A stretch of 9,059 nt of DNA from Acidobacteriota bacterium (GTDB taxonomy: Bacteria; Acidobacteriota; Vicinamibacteria; Vicinamibacterales; JAFNAJ01), in NCBI GenBank assembly GCA_017860085.1, contig JAFNAJ010000077.1, positions 1 to 9,059 on the forward strand, written 5' to 3'. Every line of letters begins with the position of its first letter. Positions within the stretch are counted from its first letter, which is position 1. A program made the position numbers and the translations under genes. Below are positions 6,159-9,059 of the stretch, piece by piece. Under the pieces are notes generated by a model that was not told where the DNA came from, did no database searches, and saw nothing but the letters and a program-made list of their open reading frames with translations.

Positions 6159-9059
6159 ATGAGCGCACAACCCTCAGCCTCCGAGCACCCTGGGACGGGT
6201 GACGGCCGGACCGTCTTCGAGGACGGGCTCGGCTTGCGGATCCGAAGCGAGAGCGGCGGCGATCTCGTCGAGCGGCTGGTGGTCTGCCCGGAGCTGATGC
6301 GGTTTGAGAGCGCACTGCGCGACCGCATGGGGCGCCTGGCCAATTTCCGCCACGTACGCTACCCGCGGGTGCGAGCCGTCGAGCGAACGGGCAGCGGCGA
6401 AGACCAGACGGTGACGGTGGTGACCGATGCGGTCAGGGGGCATCGGCTCGCGACGCTGCTCGATGCCGCCGCGACGCAAGACCTGGTGATCGACGTGAAC
6501 GCCGCCCTCCAGGTGGCGCGCGAACTGCTGCCCGCCCTCTCGGTTCTGCACGACTCGCGCGCCGTCACACACGGCGCCCTGGGCCCCGAACGCATCATCC
6601 TCACTCCCGAGGCGCGCATCGCCATCGTCGATCACACGGTCGGCCTGGCCCTCGAACGCCTCAGGTTCCCACGCTCGCGCCTGTGGCGGGAATTCCGGAT
6701 CGCGATGCCTCCGTCGGCGGGGCTGCCGCAGTTCGATCAGCGGGCCGACGTGGCGCAGGTGGCGATGGTCATCCTCGCCCTGGTGCTCGGCCGGCCCATC
6801 GGGTTGCAGGAGTTCCCCGACGGGCTCCGCACGCTGGCCACCGAGACGCCAGAGCGGCTCGGCGGCGGCGCCGCCCGGCCGATGACGGCATCGCTGCGGG
6901 CGTGGTTCGAGCGGGCGCTGCCGCTCGAATCCCGACGACCGTTCGCGACGGCGCTCGAAGCCCAGATCGCGCTCGAGAGCGTGGTCACGCGGGAGGTGGC
7001 GTATTCGCCGCGGCCTGGCGCGCTCAGGACTCTCCTGCATCGGTACGAGGAGTTGCGCGATCACGGCGTCGGTGCCTCGCCCGACGCAGCGCGCGAGCGG
7101 GACGCGGGATCGGCCAGCGACCGTCAGACCACGCAAGAACCTGGGAACGAAGGTCCTCGCGTCGCGTCGACCACGTCGCCTCGACGCCGCGGCGGAGGTA
7201 AGGGTCGAAAGGCGCCCACGGCCGATGAACTGGAGGCGCAGGAGATCGCGCGCCTCGAGGCGGAGCTCGCCCGCCTCATGAGTCTCGAGGCCGCAGCCGA
7301 GCCTGGCGCAGCGGAACAACCGGCGACGCTGGGCACCGTCGTGCCGTTCCCCGGCCACTCGGATGCTCGCGTCGAGATGCCGGATGCGCCACCGAAGCCT
7401 GTGGCGCCATCGCCCGAGCCGCGGTTCGTCGACGTACCCTCGACGGCCCAGATGGCACCTGACGCGTCGCCCGAGGTGGCGAGCGTCGTTGGGCACGCGG
7501 CTGAGACGGAACCGCCATTGGGCGAGGAGGAGGTTGCGGCACTGAATGCCCTCCTCGAAATCGAAACCCAGGCGAGCGTGCCGCCGGAGGCGACCGCTCC
7601 CGACGGTGTCGAATGCGCCCGGGTGTCGCAAAGCGATGACGTCGTGGCGACAGACGTCGTACTCGAGGTGGACCTCGACGCGGCCCTCGAGGCGCTCATC
7701 GCGGATGCACTCCAGGCGGCGCCGGCGGATACCCCGGTGTGGGCTGTCGACGCCGTTGAGGCCGTCACAGAACCGGCAATCGAGGTCGCCAGCCTTCCCG
7801 CGGATGCGTTGGCCGGACAGCCTTCTGTCGCGGAGGAGGCCCCGCCAAACCGCGCCGCACCCGAGTTCGTCGCCCCAGAAGTTGTCCCGCCGGAGGTCGT
7901 CGTACCGGACGTCCCGGTGCTGGACATCGCCGAGCCTGAGCTTGTCGAACTCCAGGGTGAGGCGTGGTCACTCACGTCCCTTACCGAAGTGGACGCGATC
8001 ACGCTGGCCCGGCTGTCCAACGCCGAGGCTGAAGCGACCGCCGCGATCGCCGAGCCGGCGCGCGACGAGTTCACCCGCGTGCTCGACTTCGAGTCGGCAC
8101 CCGAACCGGTCGCACTCGCCCTCGTGCGGCCTTATCATCGCCGGCTTGGCGCGGCCAGGAGAGCGGGCCGGTCTCTCAGCACCACCGACGTGGCGCGCCT
8201 GCTGGCGCTCGCGCCACGGGTCGTCGAAGGCGATTCCGCCAGGGCCGTGCCCCTGAGACGGCGGCCAGCACCACGACGCCCGGCGGCGCTCGCAGGCGCG
8301 CCAGAGCCCGCGGGTGCGCTGGCAACGACGGCCACCAGGGTGTTTGCCACGCTGGCCGTCTACCAACCCGCAGGGGCTCTGGTGGCACCGGCGGCACTGG
8401 TGGCATCGACTCCTGATGTTGCAGAAGAGGTGGCTCCGTTCGAGGCACTGGTGTCAGCCGAGCTGCCTGCCCCCGCGGAGGTCGAGACTGAACAGATCCC
8501 CGACGTGTGGGTGGAAGCCGTCGAGCCGGCTGCGATCGAGGCGGTCGAGCTCACGGACGTGGCGCCGCTGGCAGAGGTCCTCGTCGACGCGGCGGTCGAG
8601 ATCGTCCCGCCTGCGGAGCTGCTCCCCGCTGTCTGCGCCGAGGTGGACGTGGCAGTCGAGGCGCCGGCACCCGACATCGAGACGGCGATCGAGACCGCAC
8701 TGTCGATCGAAGGCGAGCCCACCACTGCGGTCGAGGTCGTCGCGCCTGTCGAACTGTCCACCGGCGTCGACACCGAAACCGAGGAGGCGATCGAAGCAGC
8801 CGGGCCTTCCGAGACAGCGCCGTCGCAGCAAGACGCTGTTTCAGTGGTCGAGCCGAATCCGACGGTCGAGGTGGACGCAACCCGGGTGAGGCGCCGAAAG
8901 CGGCGGCGGAAGAAGTCCCGCCGGATGGACCCGGACGCGGTGCCCGTCCCCGTGGAGGTGATGCCACCGGTGCCGTCCCCCGCCCCGGTCGCAGCGCCGG
9001 TGGCGCCATGGCTTCGAGGCCGCGACCTCGCCCCGGCTCCTCCGCGCCCGGTCCCGGCC
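6159..9059 (+). CDS. Large pseudokinase-like protein with low-complexity Val/Ala/Glu/Pro tail (3' end outside window)
   Basis: One frame stays open from the ATG at 6159 to the right edge, 967 codons with no stop. Residues about 15-280 resemble a Ser/Thr protein kinase fold, clearest in the C-lobe: a helix-E-like segment ending in SVLHDSRAVTHG (128-139), GALGPERIILT where active kinases have HRDLKPxN, and IAIVDHTVG (155-162) at the DFG position. The helix-F motif FDQRADVAQVAMVILALVLGR (192-212) keeps Asp197, and WFERALPLESRRPF (249-262) matches the helix-I arginine region. The catalytic Asp of HRD is replaced (HGA), DFG is DHT, and no glycine loop or VAIK lysine is visible, so it is probably a non-catalytic scaffold or sensor. 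A basic patch (about 342-351) and a short coiled-coil-like Glu/Leu segment (about 354-379) follow, then more than 500 residues rich in Val, Ala, Glu and Pro, and a cluster of Arg/Lys (909-922). No membrane segment is seen yet. There is no good Shine-Dalgarno sequence, but no other in-frame start lies upstream. Confidence 0.75.
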   Translation, partial: MSAQPSASEHPGTGDGRTVFEDGLGLRIRSESGGDLVERLVVCPELMRFESALRDRMGRLANFRHVRYPRVRAVERTGSGEDQTVTVVTDAVRGHRLATLLDAAATQDLVIDVNAALQVARELLPALSVLHDSRAVTHGALGPERIILTPEARIAIVDHTVGLALERLRFPRSRLWREFRIAMPPSAGLPQFDQRADVAQVAMVILALVLGRPIGLQEFPDGLRTLATETPERLGGGAARPMTASLRAWFERALPLESRRPFATALEAQIALESVVTREVAYSPRPGALRTLLHRYEELRDHGVGASPDAARERDAGSASDRQTTQEPGNEGPRVASTTSPRRRGGGKGRKAPTADELEAQEIARLEAELARLMSLEAAAEPGAAEQPATLGTVVPFPGHSDARVEMPDAPPKPVAPSPEPRFVDVPSTAQMAPDASPEVASVVGHAAETEPPLGEEEVAALNALLEIETQASVPPEATAPDGVECARVSQSDDVVATDVVLEVDLDAALEALIADALQAAPADTPVWAVDAVEAVTEPAIEVASLPADALAGQPSVAEEAPPNRAAPEFVAPEVVPPEVVVPDVPVLDIAEPELVELQGEAWSLTSLTEVDAITLARLSNAEAEATAAIAEPARDEFTRVLDFESAPEPVALALVRPYHRRLGAARRAGRSLSTTDVARLLALAPRVVEGDSARAVPLRRRPAPRRPAALAGAPEPAGALATTATRVFATLAVYQPAGALVAPAALVASTPDVAEEVAPFEALVSAELPAPAEVETEQIPDVWVEAVEPAAIEAVELTDVAPLAEVLVDAAVEIVPPAELLPAVCAEVDVAVEAPAPDIETAIETALSIEGEPTTAVEVVAPVELSTGVDTETEEAIEAAGPSETAPSQQDAVSVVEPNPTVEVDATRVRRRKRRRKKSRRMDPDAVPVPVEVMPPVPSPAPVAAPVAPWLRGRDLAPAPPRPVPA
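8481..8873 (+). repeat. Low-complexity Val-Glu dipeptide stretch within the pseudokinase-like gene
   Basis: The hexamer GTCGAG occurs eight times, always in frame as Val-Glu, mixed with many Ile-Glu and Ala-Val-Glu units (for example EAVELT, DAAVEIVPP, TAIETALSIEG). There is no fixed repeat length, so this is an acidic, degenerate low-complexity linker and not a clean tandem array. It ends just before the basic cluster at 8883-8924. Confidence 0.55.

Noticed and set aside
5780..6162. Plus-strand small frames crossing the thrC start and the intergenic region
   Set aside because: No motif or ribosome site; they mostly overlap the well-supported threonine synthase gene antisense.
6174..7631. 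485-codon open frame on the minus strand, and another at 7124-8074
   Set aside because: Both are antisense to the long plus-strand frame from 6159, are Arg/Gly/His- or Ser/Ala-rich, and have no recognisable motif. The plus frame has kinase landmarks and is open much longer.
7546..8889. Plus-strand frames of 236 codons (7546-8256) and 191 codons (8314-8889)
   Set aside because: They are in another frame of the pseudokinase-like gene and are Arg/Ser/Pro-rich, which is typical of frame-shifted reading of GC-rich coding sequence.
8481..8924. Possible tandem repeat array or recombination hotspot from GTCGAG repeats
   Set aside because: The hexamers are irregularly spaced and always in frame as Val-Glu, so protein composition and codon preference explain them without a DNA-level repeat.

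Overview
The window is about 9 kb of GC-rich (roughly two-thirds G+C by eye), gene-dense bacterial chromosome. The mix of genes (outer-membrane TonB-dependent receptor, bactofilin, a threonine synthase of the plant-like type, and a long kinase-like protein with a low-complexity tail) points to a Gram-negative, free-living organism. An Acidobacteriota (Vicinamibacteria/Luteitalea-like) origin would fit, but that is an inference from gene style and not a database match. I see no tRNA or rRNA gene, insertion sequence, CRISPR array or phage gene.

Layout from left to right. (1) 1-402 (+): the 3' end of a rhodanese-domain protein, probably the C-terminal part of a metallo-beta-lactamase/rhodanese fusion. 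(2) 479-1435 (-): a membrane fatty acid desaturase with all three histidine boxes, convergent with the rhodanese gene. (3) 1436-1631: a 196-bp divergent control region holding a good extended -10 promoter for the desaturase, a weaker -35/-10 pair for the receptor, and two short palindromes. (4) 1632-3899 (+): a complete 755-residue TonB-dependent receptor with an unusual Pro/Glu-rich stretch before its TonB box. (5) 3921-4343 (-): a bactofilin. (6) 4288-4686 (+): a small VanZ-family membrane protein whose gene overlaps both neighbours on the opposite strand, head-to-head with the bactofilin and tail-to-tail with threonine synthase. (7) 4625-5974 (-): plant-type threonine synthase. (8) 5975-6158: a 184-bp divergent intergenic region with a nested inverted repeat. 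(9) 6159-9059 (+): a single reading frame of at least 967 codons that runs off the right edge. It has a kinase-like N-terminal domain that has lost its catalytic residues, followed by several hundred residues of Val/Ala/Glu/Pro-rich sequence and a strongly basic patch.

The genes alternate strand almost one by one, so there is no evident operon. The envelope genes (desaturase for membrane lipids, receptor for uptake, bactofilin for envelope-linked scaffolding, VanZ-like membrane protein) are only loosely related in theme, while threonine synthase is housekeeping metabolism. No complete new multi-gene system is evident. The most unusual items are the long pseudokinase and the doubly overlapping VanZ gene.
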